Part shown: piece after piece, positions 32,336 to 41,998 of the stretch
How the letters are laid out: the number at the start of each line of letters is the position of its first letter
Position numbering within the stretch: position 1 is the stretch's first letter
Origin: Sporosarcina sp. FSL K6-3457
GTDB lineage: Bacteria > Bacillota > Bacilli > Bacillales_A > Planococcaceae
DNA: 64,000 nucleotides
Direction of reading: 5' to 3'
NCBI RefSeq assembly: GCF_038007285.1
Contig: NZ_JBBOWX010000001.1
Span: 4,233,501-4,297,500 of the forward strand
The notes under the pieces: generated by a model
Database searches by the model: none
The model's input: the letters and a program-made list of their open reading frames with translations, nothing else
Told to the model about the DNA's origin: nothing
Translations under genes and position numbers: made by a program

Positions 32336-32362
32336 TCTTTTGAGTAAATATCTTTTTTGAAG
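32292..32362 (-). ncRNA. Candidate antisense RNA of the holin-like toxin
   Basis: On the minus strand a TTGACC (centred near 32375) precedes a GATATT at about 18 bases, a plausible promoter for a short transcript running into the 3' end of the toxin gene and ending at the shared hairpin. Known txpA-like toxins are paired with such convergent RNAs. This is inference from arrangement only. Confidence 0.35.
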
Positions 32363-32406
32363 ACGACTTTGGTCAACCGCTCTTCATGCGGTATGTGACT
32401 GCAATT

Positions 32407-32433
32407 AGCTGGACGTTTCTCAGACGTTCAGCT
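32407..32433 (+). terminator. Rho-independent terminator
   Basis: AGCTG-GACGT / ACGT-TCAGCT imperfect stem followed by TTTTCTTATT, about 110 bases past the toxin gene. Confidence 0.6.
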
Positions 32434-32525
32434 TTTCTTATTATAAGTTGATTGTATCATATTTATACAGTTTATTTCAATCCACGCACTCATAATCCCG
32501 CTGGCACAATTGTTAATAGATTTTC

Positions 32526-32626
32526 ATCCACGCCTTTTCCCTAATCAATCGTAGCCTGACGAACAAATTTGAACTACTGGAATAGATAATGACTCATTAA
32601 TAACCCAACCTTCCTATTTATTTAAA
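32526..32626 (-). pseudogene. 5' fragment of a DinB-family gene
   Basis: About 100 bases closely match the first codons and upstream region of the intact DinB gene (start 38087), including the ATGAGTCATTATCTATT start region and GGAAGGTTG before it. Only the first twenty or so codons remain. Right after it, 32639-32710 on the plus strand reads KEIVTPVERARAWCYDGETG and CC, then a stop. That is probably the tail of another lost gene, which I do not recognise. Confidence 0.7.
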
Positions 32627-32711
32627 TATTTTTAACGGGTGAAAGAAATTGTTACCCCAGTAGAGCGTGCTCGTGCTTGGTGTTATGACGGAGAAACTGG
32701 CTGCTGTTGAC

Positions 32712-33335
32712 TTATTTGTCCTTGTTCGCTTTCCTCTCCATCAATTGCGCCATTTGCTCAGAATTTAAATCCTTTTCTTCATAGAGCTTATTCACAATGT
32801 TATGATAGTCTTCCTCATTACGATTTTGACTCAGTTTATCGGCTGCTTGAATTTCTTGTACTTTAATCTTAAATCCAACAATCCCTTTAATTTGTTTTTT
32901 CGTTTGTGATGAAAGGTTTTCCCATAATACCGTATTTTCCCGATGTTGTTCGTATTTTTGTAATAGTAGGCTAAAGTCTTCTTCTAGCTCTTGTTCACTC
33001 ATCATACTAGCTGTTCCATATACGTGGACAGCCTGATAATTCCATGTTGGGACATTTTCATCTTTATACCAAGATGATGAGACGTAAGCATGCGAACCTT
33101 AAAATATCACAAGGACATTTTCACTGTCAACCTCAAACGTTTTCCATTGAGGATTCGCATAAGCCATATGTCCAGTAATATAGTACTCATCGCCTTGCTT
33201 AGTTAACTGCAAGGGTAAATGGCTAGCAATTGGTGTTCCTTGCTCTGTTGTCACAAGCGTACCAAAAGCGTTTTTTTGTATAAAGTCCTGAATTTCATTC
33301 ATATCGGTTACCTTAAAATACTTAGGAATATACAT
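32712..33335 (-). pseudogene. paiB: PaiB FMN-binding regulator/protease-synthesis protein, nonsense mutant
   Basis: The full-length frame would encode about 207 residues: MYIPKYFKVTDMNEIQDFI, SHLPLQL, YITGHMAYANPQW, then VLVIF-stop-GSHAYVSSSWY and VPTWNYQAVHVYG. The stop is TAA at 33099-33101 where PaiB has CAA (VIFQGPHAY). One substitution would restore it, so inactivation is recent. PaiB is a flavin-reductase-like protein that in B. subtilis affects sporulation and degradative-enzyme genes with PaiA. It lies 21 bases after paiA. A shorter C-terminal piece could restart at 33005 but would lack the FMN-binding N-terminus. Confidence 0.85.
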
Positions 33336-33356
33336 CGTAATCCCCCTTCAGAAATT

Positions 33357-33890
<534 letters not shown>

Positions 33891-33900
33891 TTATATAAAG

Positions 33901-34353
33901 TTAGTATTCTCTCTTGTTTCCCTTTTTCACAAATTCCCAGTCAACTTCTATATTTTTTCTAACTCTTTGTAGGAGATGGGAAATGCTCTCTACTTCTCCT
34001 TCCGAAAAACCTGCTAATGCAACACTATTCGAATGATCATTTTCTCTTTTGATAATAGGATAAACATGTCTCCCTTTCTCTGTTGGAAAGAGTTTTTTAA
34101 TTTTTTTATTACGTTCATCACCTTTTTTTTCAATAAAGCCATTCATTTCAAGTTTTTTTATAGCACGAGCTGCTGTTGTTCGATCTACTTTTATCATCTC
34201 AGCTAACTTTTCTTGAATGATTCCCGGATTTTCACATATTCGCACAATGTACAGATATTGCCCTTTTGTAAGATTGTATTCCTTAAATTCTATATTACTT
34301 ATAGAATCTAATGCCCTTGCTATCATTCCTATTTCACGAAGAATTTCTTTCAT
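33901..34353 (-). CDS. MarR-family regulator
   Basis: A 150-residue MarR protein with a winged helix (IIQEKLAEMIKVDRTTAARAIKKLEMNGFIEKKGDERNKK in outline, residues 44-84). AAGGAGC lies 7 bases before the ATG. It heads the paiA-paiB group and is preceded by the inverted repeat TTGTT-N8-AACAA, a likely autoregulatory operator. It has one Cys, in VRICENPG; whether it senses oxidation is unknown. Confidence 0.85.
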   Translation of the reverse strand: MKEILREIGMIARALDSISNIEFKEYNLTKGQYLYIVRICENPGIIQEKLAEMIKVDRTTAARAIKKLEMNGFIEKKGDERNKKIKKLFPTEKGRHVYPIIKRENDHSNSVALAGFSEGEVESISHLLQRVRKNIEVDWEFVKKGNKREY

Positions 34354-34375
34354 AATTAGCTCCTTTGACTATATT

Positions 34376-34393
34376 TTGTTACAAACACAACAA
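34376..34393. promoter_or_regulatory. Candidate MarR operator
   Basis: TTGTTACAAACACAACAA, arms TTGTT/AACAA, just before the marR start. A similar half, TGTATTTGCAACAA, lies 40 bases further upstream, suggesting two sites. Confidence 0.5.
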
Positions 34394-34447
34394 AAAGGTT
34401 GCGCATTAAGTTTAGTTCAATTTTATTGTATTTGCAACAAAAAAACA

Positions 34448-34500
34448 AAAAAGTGTGACTACCTATTATTGAATACTCAATAATAGGTAGTCACACTTTT
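34448..34500. terminator. Very long perfect terminator hairpin
   Basis: 24-bp arms AAAAGTGTGACTACCTATTA-TTGA and their perfect complement, with only 4 loop bases. It ends the leftward DoxX transcript and insulates the marR operon. Confidence 0.85.
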
Positions 34501-34590
34501 TAAACTGCTGAATTAAGCACATTCACTTTGCGGTTTCTCGTCGAACAACCGACGCCATCATTTCAATACCTTCGGCGACCTTGTCAAGAT

Positions 34591-34995
34591 TCACCGTGCC
34601 GCCTTTACACCCCTCGAAGGGAAAAGTGCACGATCAATCGAATACAATCCACCTCCGCTTATAAATAAAACAAGCGAGATAGTAAGAAAAGTAAGATCAA
34701 GCTCATAGCCACCTATAAACCCAACAGCCAGTTTCACTTTGAATATAGCGACAAGCATAACAAAAACATAAAACGCCGCTAATAATCTTGTTGCTAACCC
34801 AGCCATCAATGCGAGACCCCCCATGACTTCAAGTAAGGCGATGCCATAAGCTAATAGACCCGGAAGACCAATGCTATCAAACCAAATCACAGTGTTTTCT
34901 ATTCCACTGCCGAATTTAGCATAGCCATGCATTGTGAAGCTCAATCCCAGAACAAGCCGTAGCAACAACAAACCCCATGCATATTGTACGGTCAT
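34591..34995 (-). CDS. DoxX-family membrane protein
   Basis: A 134-residue four-helix DoxX protein: LLLRLVLGLSFTMHGYAKFG at helix 1, LLEVMGGLALMAGLATRLLA at helix 2-3. DoxX/YfiD (CatD) proteins are linked to thiol and oxidative stress in Bacillus and mycobacteria. An AGGGGGAA site precedes the ATG. It lies 11 bases after the chemoreceptor gene, with a second DoxX gene before that, all on one strand. After its stop, a short minus-strand frame ending VAEGIEMMASVVRRETAK (34511-34580) looks like the tail of a lost gene that I cannot name. Confidence 0.85.
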   Translation of the reverse strand: MTVQYAWGLLLLRLVLGLSFTMHGYAKFGSGIENTVIWFDSIGLPGLLAYGIALLEVMGGLALMAGLATRLLAAFYVFVMLVAIFKVKLAVGFIGGYELDLTFLTISLVLFISGGGLYSIDRALFPSRGVKAAR

Positions 34996-35006
34996 CCAAA
35001 TTCCCC

Positions 35007-36701
35007 CTATACCTTAAATTGATTGATCATCATATTTAGTTTGTCTGCTTCTTGATTGAGGAAGGTGACACTTTTCTCTACTTCTTCCATAGAATAATTG
35101 AATTGTTCCACAGTTCTAGCTACTTGGGAAATACCACTAGCTGATTGCTCCGAAATAGAAGTGGTTTCTTCAAGAAATTGATGAATCACTTTCGTTTGAC
35201 TCATAACATCATCCAATGACAATGACATACGTGCTATCTGCATTCCAATTTGATCAATTTCTGCATTTAGCTGAACGAATGTTTCATTAGTTGTTGTCAT
35301 CAATCGTTGACCATCCGTGACAATACCGTATCCCTTGTCCAAAGAAAATACAGCGTTTTTCGATTCGCTTTGAATATCTTCAACAATCGTTGTAATATGG
35401 CCAATCGAAGCATGGACTTGCTCCGACAACTTCCGCACTTCGCTAGCTACCACTGAAAAACTTCGACCGTTTTCTCCAGCTCTTGCAGCTTCAATTGATG
35501 CGTTTAGTGCCAATAAATTTGTTTGGTCAGCAATATCTTTTATGACTTTAACAATCATGGAAATTTGTTCAGTCTTCACGTCTAAACCTTTGACTAAGGT
35601 CAAGGATTCGTTGATGCTTTCTTCAATAACAGACATTTGTGTAATAGAAGACTCCATATACATACTGCCTTCTCCCGTTAAGGAGAGCATTTTCTTAGAA
35701 TGTGTACTTGACTGTTCCTTCTCATATACGATTGCGACAATTTGCTTTGAAAAATGGTTCATTCTCTCAACTAACTCAGATGATGATCTGGCTTGAGCTT
35801 TCGAACGACTACCCGATTGTTGCATAGTTATGGACATCTCTCTGCTCTCGTCACCTACAAAGCTCGTATAGTTCATTAGTTTTTTACTTTCGCCCGCAAC
35901 AATCGTGGAAGTGTTCGTCATCTGCTCCATCATTTGCCGAAGTGTCCATTTCATTCGATTCATCGACTTGCTTATTTGACCAATTTCATCATCTTCAAAG
36001 TACTCCATGTCTTCGATCTGTAAATTTTTATTCGCAATTTGATCGGCCATTTGAACAACTTGATTGAGACTTTGCTGCATGTTTCGACTTACTATTAGCA
36101 CAAGTGTTAGGCCTACAATTGAGGAGATAACGATTGAAAAAATCAAAATGATCGTGTTACCTTTCAATTGGCTATAAGTTTCCTCCAACCAATTTCCTCT
36201 ACTTTCTTTCTCGGTTTCCAAAAGACTACTCAATGTGGCGATTACTTCATCTCGAGCGATTACAGTGGTGTCCATTTGTTGCTGATCCATATTTGATTCT
36301 CGAATGGAAGGGATAATTGCTTCCATGATAACCGTAGTATTCTTTGCATCCTCTTCTAGAATACGAGCAAGCGCTTGCTTCTGTTCACTTGTACTGAGAG
36401 TAGATATTACGGTATGTGCTCGTATGCCAAATTGATCGGAAACCTCATGATAACGCTCCATATATTTTTCGTCCTTGCTACGTATATAATCATTCAGGAT
36501 AATTTCCTTACTTTTATAAAGAGAGAGTAATTCGGAAACCTCCAGCACATTAGATTGAATAATGTCCTGTTGCTCAATATTTTGTTTAACAAGTCCAAGA
36601 CCTTGTCCAACTATAAATGCTGAAATACCGAATAGCGAAATAGTCACGATTTGAACTAATAGATACTTCCATCCTAATCCTCGCTTAGATTTCATTTTCA
36701 T
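35007..36701 (-). CDS. Methyl-accepting chemotaxis protein
   Basis: A 564-residue chemoreceptor. TM1 (about 12-32), an extracellular four-helix-bundle sensor rich in charged residues (33-185), TM2 (about 186-208), HAMP, then the cytoplasmic signalling helices with hairpin tip [23 protein letters not shown]. The tip continues [15 protein letters not shown] where most have RGFAVVA. Ligand not predictable. It sits between two DoxX genes on the same strand, 11 and 67 bases away, an unusual grouping that suggests cotranscription. Confidence 0.9.
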   Translation of the reverse strand: MKMKSKRGLGWKYLLVQIVTISLFGISAFIVGQGLGLVKQNIEQQDIIQSNVLEVSELLSLYKSKEIILNDYIRSKDEKYMERYHEVSDQFGIRAHTVISTLSTSEQKQALARILEEDAKNTTVIMEAIIPSIRESNMDQQQMDTTVIARDEVIATLSSLLETEKESRGNWLEETYSQLKGNTIILIFSIVISSIVGLTLVLIVSRNMQQSLNQVVQMADQIANKNLQIEDMEYFEDDEIGQISKSMNRMKWTLRQMMEQMTNTSTIVAGESKKLMNYTSFVGDESREMSITMQQSGSRSKAQARSSSELVERMNHFSKQIVAIVYEKEQSSTHSKKMLSLTGEGSMYMESSITQMSVIEESINESLTLVKGLDVKTEQISMIVKVIKDIADQTNLLALNASIEAARAGENGRSFSVVASEVRKLSEQVHASIGHITTIVEDIQSESKNAVFSLDKGYGIVTDGQRLMTTTNETFVQLNAEIDQIGMQIARMSLSLDDVMSQTKVIHQFLEETTSISEQSASGISQVARTVEQFNYSMEEVEKSVTFLNQEADKLNMMINQFKV

Positions 36702-36768
36702 ACTACTTCCTCGCTTCTATATCTAATAGATATAATCAAAGAACACCTTTAACTTATTACCTCTATTT

Positions 36769-37176
36769 TTAAATTCTGTCCTCTGAACGAAAAATTTTGT
36801 TACCTAACGAGAAAGCTGCACTGTTTACAATCGCAAGGAAAATGGCCATCGCGAGTAGTGCCAATTCCAATTCATACCCCGTCATTTGACCATCGCCAAG
36901 AAATCCAGCAGAGAATTTTACTGTAAAGATTGCCCCCAGCATAATAACCGCAAACAATACAGAAACAATTCGTGTTCCAATACCAAGTATCAACATAACA
37001 CCACCGATTAACTCTATAACCGCAACGACATAAGCTGAAAACCCTGGAATTCCAAGACTTTCAAAAAAAGCAGCTGTGTTACCCAAGCCCCCTTGAAACT
37101 TGGATAATCCATGAATGAAAAAGGTAACACCTAGAATCACACGCAAAACAACTGCACCCACATTATTTCTATTCAT
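36769..37176 (-). CDS. DoxX-family membrane protein, second
   Basis: A 135-residue four-helix DoxX protein, with VVLRVILGVTFFIHGLSKFQGG at the start and AVIELIGGVMLILGIGTRIVS in the middle, clearly paralogous to the 34.6 kb protein. The AGGAG-type site AAAGGAGAGAA precedes its ATG. It heads the DoxX-MCP-DoxX group. B. subtilis CatD-type DoxX proteins respond to catechol or thiol stress; that role is possible here but not shown. Confidence 0.85.
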   Translation of the reverse strand: MNRNNVGAVVLRVILGVTFFIHGLSKFQGGLGNTAAFFESLGIPGFSAYVVAVIELIGGVMLILGIGTRIVSVLFAVIMLGAIFTVKFSAGFLGDGQMTGYELELALLAMAIFLAIVNSAAFSLGNKIFRSEDRI

Positions 37177-37337
37177 TTTCTTTTCTCTCCTTTTGTTAGT
37201 TACTTTACGTAAGTTACTATATAACAGAAACTTAATTACGTCAAATTAATTTGTTGTCTGATATTTTAACCTACCGTGTTTAGACTGTATAAAGGCGTAA
37301 ATGAAATTGAAGCAATCATTATTTGTCCTCCATTTGA

Positions 37338-37373
37338 AAAAGCCATCTCGCTTTTAAGTTAGCGGATGGCTTT
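37338..37373. terminator. Hairpin AAAGCCATC...GATGGCTTT
   Basis: A stem of about 12 bp with A/T tails in the 37177-37619 gap between DoxX and DinB. Confidence 0.6.
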
Positions 37374-37421
37374 GATTATCAATAGTGGAATGTAACTACT
37401 TAGGTATGTGTTGGCATAAAG

Positions 37422-37470
37422 AAAATCTCCTGCAACGCTTGACGCTAGGGGATACCTTCGCTGGAGATTT
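37422..37470. repeat. Repeat fragment related to the element at 1.83-1.99 kb
   Basis: CGCTTGACGCTAGGGGATACC (37436-37456) matches the reverse complement of 1939-1959 at 19 of 21 positions, and is enclosed by AAATCTCC / GGAGATTT. The terminal repeats of the longer element are absent. The rest of the gap to 37619 shows nothing recognisable. Confidence 0.5.
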
Positions 37471-37619
37471 GGTGGAATCAGTTGTTCAATCTACTCAAAT
37501 CCTATATGCAGGAGAATTCTCCACCGACAACAGAAACGAGTGAGGAAAGGATATCACGATTTTGTTTGCGAAGTGTGGAAATAAATCCACGCAAGAAGAG
37601 GCAGCAAGCTCTGACTCAA

Positions 37620-38087
37620 TCATTTTAATAACTGATTGATGCCCTTTATCAAACCAAAATGCATGCCTTCGTGATACAGACAAAAGCTTAAACATTCAGC
37701 AACATGGCTTATTTGTAGTCCAGTAGAGGTGTTATACATTTCTTTAATAGGATCCTCGATTCTCTCTACTAATAATGATTCAACTTTTACACTTTGTTCA
37801 GTTAATAAAGTGATTAATTCTTCTTTCGTCGGGGTGTCGATGGACCATTCTTTTGGGAATGTACCTGAATTAAAAAGTTCAGGGAAATTTTCAGGTACAT
37901 TCATTTTTTCACCAGCAAGTTGGAATGCGAACTTTTCAGTTACCATGTATATATGACCTACATTCCACATGATATTGTTATTTAATCCTGCCGGTACAAC
38001 AGCCCATTGTTTTTCATGCACACCTCTTACGTAATCAATCGTATTCTTACGTACAAATTTTAACTGCTGAAATAGATAATGACTCAT
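37620..38087 (-). CDS. DinB-family protein (YfiT/DinB four-helix bundle)
   Basis: A 155-residue four-helix bundle with the DinB metal-site histidines: WNVGHIYMV near residue 43 and YHEGMHFGLIKGINQLL near residue 140. Such proteins include bacillithiol S-transferases and metal-dependent enzymes; function here is unassigned. The ATG at 38087 follows GGAAGG at 11 bases; an upstream GTG is too close to that site. A closely related 5' fragment lies at 32.53-32.63 kb. Confidence 0.8.
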   Translation of the reverse strand: MSHYLFQQLKFVRKNTIDYVRGVHEKQWAVVPAGLNNNIMWNVGHIYMVTEKFAFQLAGEKMNVPENFPELFNSGTFPKEWSIDTPTKEELITLLTEQSVKVESLLVERIEDPIKEMYNTSTGLQISHVAECLSFCLYHEGMHFGLIKGINQLLK

Positions 38088-38138
38088 TAATAGCACAACC
38101 TTCCTATTTATATAAATTTGAAATATCAGTGAAGAATA

Positions 38139-39368
38139 TTATTGCAGCGCTGTTCTGCTATTGATGGCTACAGTTTGCTCCTTCATTAATACTGTAAGAA
38201 CTACCCCAAATCCTAATAAAACTGCTCCCAACCAGAAGGCTAGTGTGTAGTTGCCGGTCATTGTTCGAAGGTAGCCACCAAGAAATACACCTAACGCTGC
38301 AAACACCTGATGGATGAACCAACTAAATCCAAGAATGCTTCCCATTGCGTTTTTTCCAAACTTATCACCAATGATTCCCGTTACAAGTGGAATAATTGGC
38401 ATCGAAGAAATCCCATACACGACAGCAAACACATATAGCTGCCAAATACCCGGAGAGACAGCAAGCCATATAAAAGCAAGTAACCTAACCACGTACAAAA
38501 TAATAAGTAAATTCTTTTTTCCCATTACATGTGTTAATTGCCCAGTAATCCACATTGAAACTGCACTTCCCAAAGCCGCAATGCCCAACAATTGGCCACC
38601 TAGCGATTTTCCTCCTCCTACATCGACTGCAAAATTTGGAAGGTGCATAGTTACCAAATATAAAGTAAAGCCACATGTAGCAAACCCTAGTGTAGCAATC
38701 CAAAACTCACGACTTTTTAAAGCTTCGGACAATGAGACACTTTTTCCTGCTACAAACGAAGACACAGAATCCCCATCTGGCATTTGATCAATATCTGCCG
38801 GATTATTCTTTACGACAAGTAACACAAAGGGAACCACAATAACGAGCATGATTAACCCCAGAGCTACAAATGCAGTTCGAAAACTGAAGCTAGCAATTAA
38901 AGCACCTGTTAGTGGCAGCAATATCAGTTGGCCGATATTCATCCCCATGGAGCTTCTAGAAAGCATTTTAGCCCGTTTTTTCACATACCACCTGGATACG
39001 AGTACAGAATTCGCCATCGAACCACAGCCTGCAAAACCAATGGCAGTTAGTACGCCATAGTAAAGAAAAAATTGCCATAGTTGCGTTATTGTAGCTGAAA
39101 GAATAAATGCGCCCCCCATTAAAGCAGCACTACTTGCAATTACAGCTTTCGGACCAAACCGATCAATCATTTTTCCCATAACCGGTTGGAAAATCCCCCA
39201 AGTAATCATGTTTAAAGATACTGCTAAGCTCAGAATGGTTAAATCCCATCCATAGGCTTCATTTAAAGGTGCAAAAAATTGTCCCGCCGTTAAGTTCAAT
39301 CCAAATGCACCCATTAACGTTAAAAAAGTGACCATCACTATTTGGGGACCTGAAAAAGTCTTCAACAT
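38139..39368 (-). CDS. MFS transporter, monocarboxylate/oxalate-formate antiporter type
   Basis: A 409-residue 12-helix MFS protein of the OFA/MCT-like branch: GAFGLNLTAGQFFAPLNEAYGW near helix 1, WGIFQPVMGKMIDRFGPK at the 2-3 loop, and SRSSMGMNIGQLILLP near helix 5. It probably moves a small carboxylate or similar solute. It diverges from the CGNR regulator at 39488; the gap contains the palindrome AACTATT-T-AATAGTT near 39402, a candidate operator. Confidence 0.85.
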   Translation of the reverse strand: MLKTFSGPQIVMVTFLTLMGAFGLNLTAGQFFAPLNEAYGWDLTILSLAVSLNMITWGIFQPVMGKMIDRFGPKAVIASSAALMGGAFILSATITQLWQFFLYYGVLTAIGFAGCGSMANSVLVSRWYVKKRAKMLSRSSMGMNIGQLILLPLTGALIASFSFRTAFVALGLIMLVIVVPFVLLVVKNNPADIDQMPDGDSVSSFVAGKSVSLSEALKSREFWIATLGFATCGFTLYLVTMHLPNFAVDVGGGKSLGGQLLGIAALGSAVSMWITGQLTHVMGKKNLLIILYVVRLLAFIWLAVSPGIWQLYVFAVVYGISSMPIIPLVTGIIGDKFGKNAMGSILGFSWFIHQVFAALGVFLGGYLRTMTGNYTLAFWLGAVLLGFGVVLTVLMKEQTVAINSRTALQ

Positions 39369-39487
39369 AAAATACGCCTCCTTTAATTAACCCCTAAAAC
39401 AACTATTTAATAGTTAATAACATACCTCATTAACACTAACCTGTCAAACGTGTTATAATAGGTTAAATAGAAAAGAAGGTGATTCAC

Positions 39488-40072
39488 ATGACAACTGAAA
39501 TAAAATTTCCACTCATATCAGGCAATATTTCAATAGATTTGGTTAACACTGAGGTTGTTCGGCATGGAACCCGACATGATTTATTAACAAAGACAGCGCA
39601 TGTCTTAGCATGGTTTTACACGCTAACGAGGGACGACATTATATTTAAGGAACAATTTGGTGAAGATATAGAACAGTGGGCGGATGATGCATTACCACTT
39701 TTACGTGAAATGCGCGCATTCCTTCGAGAGGGCTATGAAAAAATGGCAGATGGGAAGGAACTTTCGACTGATTGGATTACTCATTTAGAATCACAAATAA
39801 AAAAAGCGCCCTTTGCTTATCAATTAAAAAAGAATACGTTGATGCCCACTCCAATCGGGAAACCAGAAAATGCGCTCACTTCACTCATTGCATTAGATGC
39901 ATTAAAACTTATCACTTCTAATCAAGTAAGCAATATACGCCGATGTGCTAATCCAGACTGCGTTTTATTATTTATTGACACACATGGCAGGCGAAAATGG
40001 TGCTCAATGAACATATGTGGTAATAGAAGTAAAGTTACCCGGCATCAACAAAAGGCCCAAAAGAAACAGTAA
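39488..40072 (+). CDS. ABATE/CGNR zinc-finger transcription factor
   Basis: A 194-residue protein with the N-terminal ABATE (putative stress-sensing) domain containing SIDLVNTEVVRHGTRHD, and a C-terminal CGNR zinc finger: RRCANPDCVLLFIDTHGRRK then WCSMNICGNRSKVTRHQ. The four cysteines and CGNR box are intact. These are DNA-binding regulators, often beside transporters. AAGGTGA stands 6 bases before the ATG. It is divergent from the MFS transporter, its probable target. Confidence 0.9.
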   Translation: MTTEIKFPLISGNISIDLVNTEVVRHGTRHDLLTKTAHVLAWFYTLTRDDIIFKEQFGEDIEQWADDALPLLREMRAFLREGYEKMADGKELSTDWITHLESQIKKAPFAYQLKKNTLMPTPIGKPENALTSLIALDALKLITSNQVSNIRRCANPDCVLLFIDTHGRRKWCSMNICGNRSKVTRHQQKAQKKQ

Positions 40073-40094
40073 GCTCTATCTATGTAAATAGAAA

Positions 40095-40133
40095 AACACG
40101 AAAGGGAATAGATGAATAATTTCCTTTCGTGTT
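40095..40133. terminator. Terminator after the CGNR gene
   Basis: AACACGAAAGG / CCTTTCGTGTT stem with an A run on the left. A further weak AAAAGTC...GACTTTT stem lies at 40.24-40.29 kb before the convergent gene. Confidence 0.65.
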
Positions 40134-40313
40134 AAGTGCGGTATTATTATAAGCAATTAGAACCGTGCAGAATCATTCAGTGTGTGATGCTTTAGCAACA
40201 ATCGTCAACTTTTATACAAGTATCATTTTTTGAACTGAAAATAAAAAAGTCAACTAATCCCACAAATGCATGGAATAAATCGACTTTTGTTAACACTTAC
40301 TTTTTCCGATTAA

Positions 40314-40955
40314 TTAACTAGAAATATAAACGATACTATTGAAAGAGTCTGGATTGTTCAATTGAGAAGCCATACATTCAGCTAGATCGGCACGTGATAT
40401 ATACCCCTTCCCTTTATGTACGGATTGATTAATGGCGATTCTGTACTTCCTTGTTTGTAAACCATTTGTTAATCTTGGAGGACGAACAATTGTCCAATCA
40501 AGTTCAGATTGATAAACCTTCTGTTCCATCCGCTTCATGTCATCATATAGGTTGAAAAACATCTTCCATAAAACTGTTATAAGAATTCTATCTATAAATG
40601 AAGTCTCTTGCTTCAGCTTAAGGGTTTCGGCTGATAGGCAAATAAGTCGCTTAACTCCACAATTTTGCATTTCATTCATTATATTTTCGATACCTTCCGA
40701 ATAGACAGTTGTCGGTTTGCGATGATTAACGCCAAGCACTGAAAGTACTGCATCTTTTCCAACCATCGCTTTTTGTAAGGTAGAAGGATTTAAAACATCT
40801 CCCTTTTTTATTTCCAGATTTTTACCACATACATCTGATAGATCTAATTTATCAGGTTGACGCACGATAGCTGTTACCTCATGCCCATCGTGAAGTAATT
40901 CTTTCACTAATTGAATACCTGTGTTACCTGTAGCTCCAAATACAATTAGTTTCAT
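40314..40955 (-). CDS. NAD(P)-binding atypical SDR (NmrA/YhfK-like)
   Basis: A 213-residue NAD(P)H-binding protein with the dinucleotide motif GATGNTGIQLVKE at residues 7-19, ATAIVRQPDKL-like second strand, and a DWTIVRPPRLTNG segment. Atypical SDRs of this group lack the YxxxK catalytic pair and act as reductases or redox sensors. The ATG at 40955 follows GGGGTGTGGG. It carries upstream the same 21-base sequence found upstream of the TetR gene at 41.26-41.85 kb, so it is a likely target of that repressor. Confidence 0.85.
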   Translation of the reverse strand: MKLIVFGATGNTGIQLVKELLHDGHEVTAIVRQPDKLDLSDVCGKNLEIKKGDVLNPSTLQKAMVGKDAVLSVLGVNHRKPTTVYSEGIENIMNEMQNCGVKRLICLSAETLKLKQETSFIDRILITVLWKMFFNLYDDMKRMEQKVYQSELDWTIVRPPRLTNGLQTRKYRIAINQSVHKGKGYISRADLAECMASQLNNPDSFNSIVYISS

Positions 40956-40977
40956 TTCCCACACCCCATTCTAGTTA

Positions 40978-40998
40978 GTTAGTAATAACTAACATTTA
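40978..40998. promoter_or_regulatory. Putative TetR operator, copy A
   Basis: GTTAGTAATAACTAAC plus ATTTA, with GTTAG/CTAAC arms. It matches 20 of 21 bases at 41999-42019. It lies 23 bases before the start of the NAD(P)-binding gene. Confidence 0.6.
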
Positions 40999-41257
40999 GT
41001 ATAAAGTTTAACGTATACTACATTTATCGCATTTCACTACTTAAATGGCTTCTTATATAATAACTAGTCTCATGTTGTCATCTTCCATTTTTCTCGCCTT
41101 TTTACCGTAAGTACTAACCAAAATAGAACCAATGCTATGACTGGATGTACTGCCCCCATTCCTGGAATATGAATGCTGACATATTACAATGGAACGAAAG
41201 GAAACCTATCCTTGAATAGTGAATTCGATTATTTAAATGAGCCAACCTTTAACACCT

Positions 41258-41845
41258 TTACTTTTTAATACCGTAACAAAATGTTTTAACACTATTTGTA
41301 ATGAAGTCTTCCTTCGTTATATTAATAAATTTTTTATCCCATAAAGCTGTGGAAATAAAAAAACTAAATAACATAGCTAAAAAAGTAGATGCTTGTATAT
41401 AGGAATCTAATGTAATAATCTTGCTCTTCACTTGCATCTTGGTAAAATACTCTGCAATAAAAATCTTTAACTGCTCTGTATGATCAGAAACTAAATCAAT
41501 AAGTTCTGGCATTGTAAATCGCTCTTGAATAGCAATTAAACAAATAGCATCATTACTTTCCATCAAATCAAGATATAAATTAGCGATCAATCGCAGATCT
41601 TGTTCTAAATCCCATACAATATTTTTATCAAAGGTTTGTTTTAAATTAGGAATAACTGTATTTTTTTCGATTGCAGCTTCCAAGACCCCTTTCTTAGTAT
41701 CAAAGTGGCGAAATACTGTCATTTCACTCACATTTGATGCCTCCGCAATTTCTTTTATCGTCACTAAATTAAATCCCTTGTCCTTCATCAATTGAAGAGC
41801 TGATTGAAGAATACGATCTGCTGTGCTTAACTTTTTGTCTTGCAT
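41258..41845 (-). CDS. TetR-family regulator
   Basis: A 195-residue TetR protein with HTH VTIKEIAEASNVSEMTVFRHFDTKKGVLEAAI near residues 24-55. GAGGTG is 6 bases before the ATG. An operator-like 21-mer occurs both 150 bases upstream of it and before the NAD(P)-binding gene downstream, so it probably controls itself and that gene. In the 40999-41257 gap, a leftward frame reading GAVHPVIALVLFWLVLTVKR and REKWKMTT (about 41095-41180) looks like the tail of a lost membrane protein. Confidence 0.85.
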   Translation of the reverse strand: MQDKKLSTADRILQSALQLMKDKGFNLVTIKEIAEASNVSEMTVFRHFDTKKGVLEAAIEKNTVIPNLKQTFDKNIVWDLEQDLRLIANLYLDLMESNDAICLIAIQERFTMPELIDLVSDHTEQLKIFIAEYFTKMQVKSKIITLDSYIQASTFLAMLFSFFISTALWDKKFINITKEDFITNSVKTFCYGIKK

Positions 41846-41998
41846 TAGTGCACCTCACATTTTAGTAAATGATTTTACTTCTCTTTTTCAATAGCTGATC
41901 GTGTACCTAATTGGGGTAAACTATCACAATTCGTTTGTATACATTTTTTTCAAAGCAGACGGCAAGACTTCCACCTCCATTTTTCAGAGCAAATGAAT

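Noticed and set aside
41095-41180. Small membrane protein gene
   Set aside because: The hydrophobic frame has no start codon with a ribosome site and is flanked by stops. At most a relic tail, mentioned under the TetR gene.
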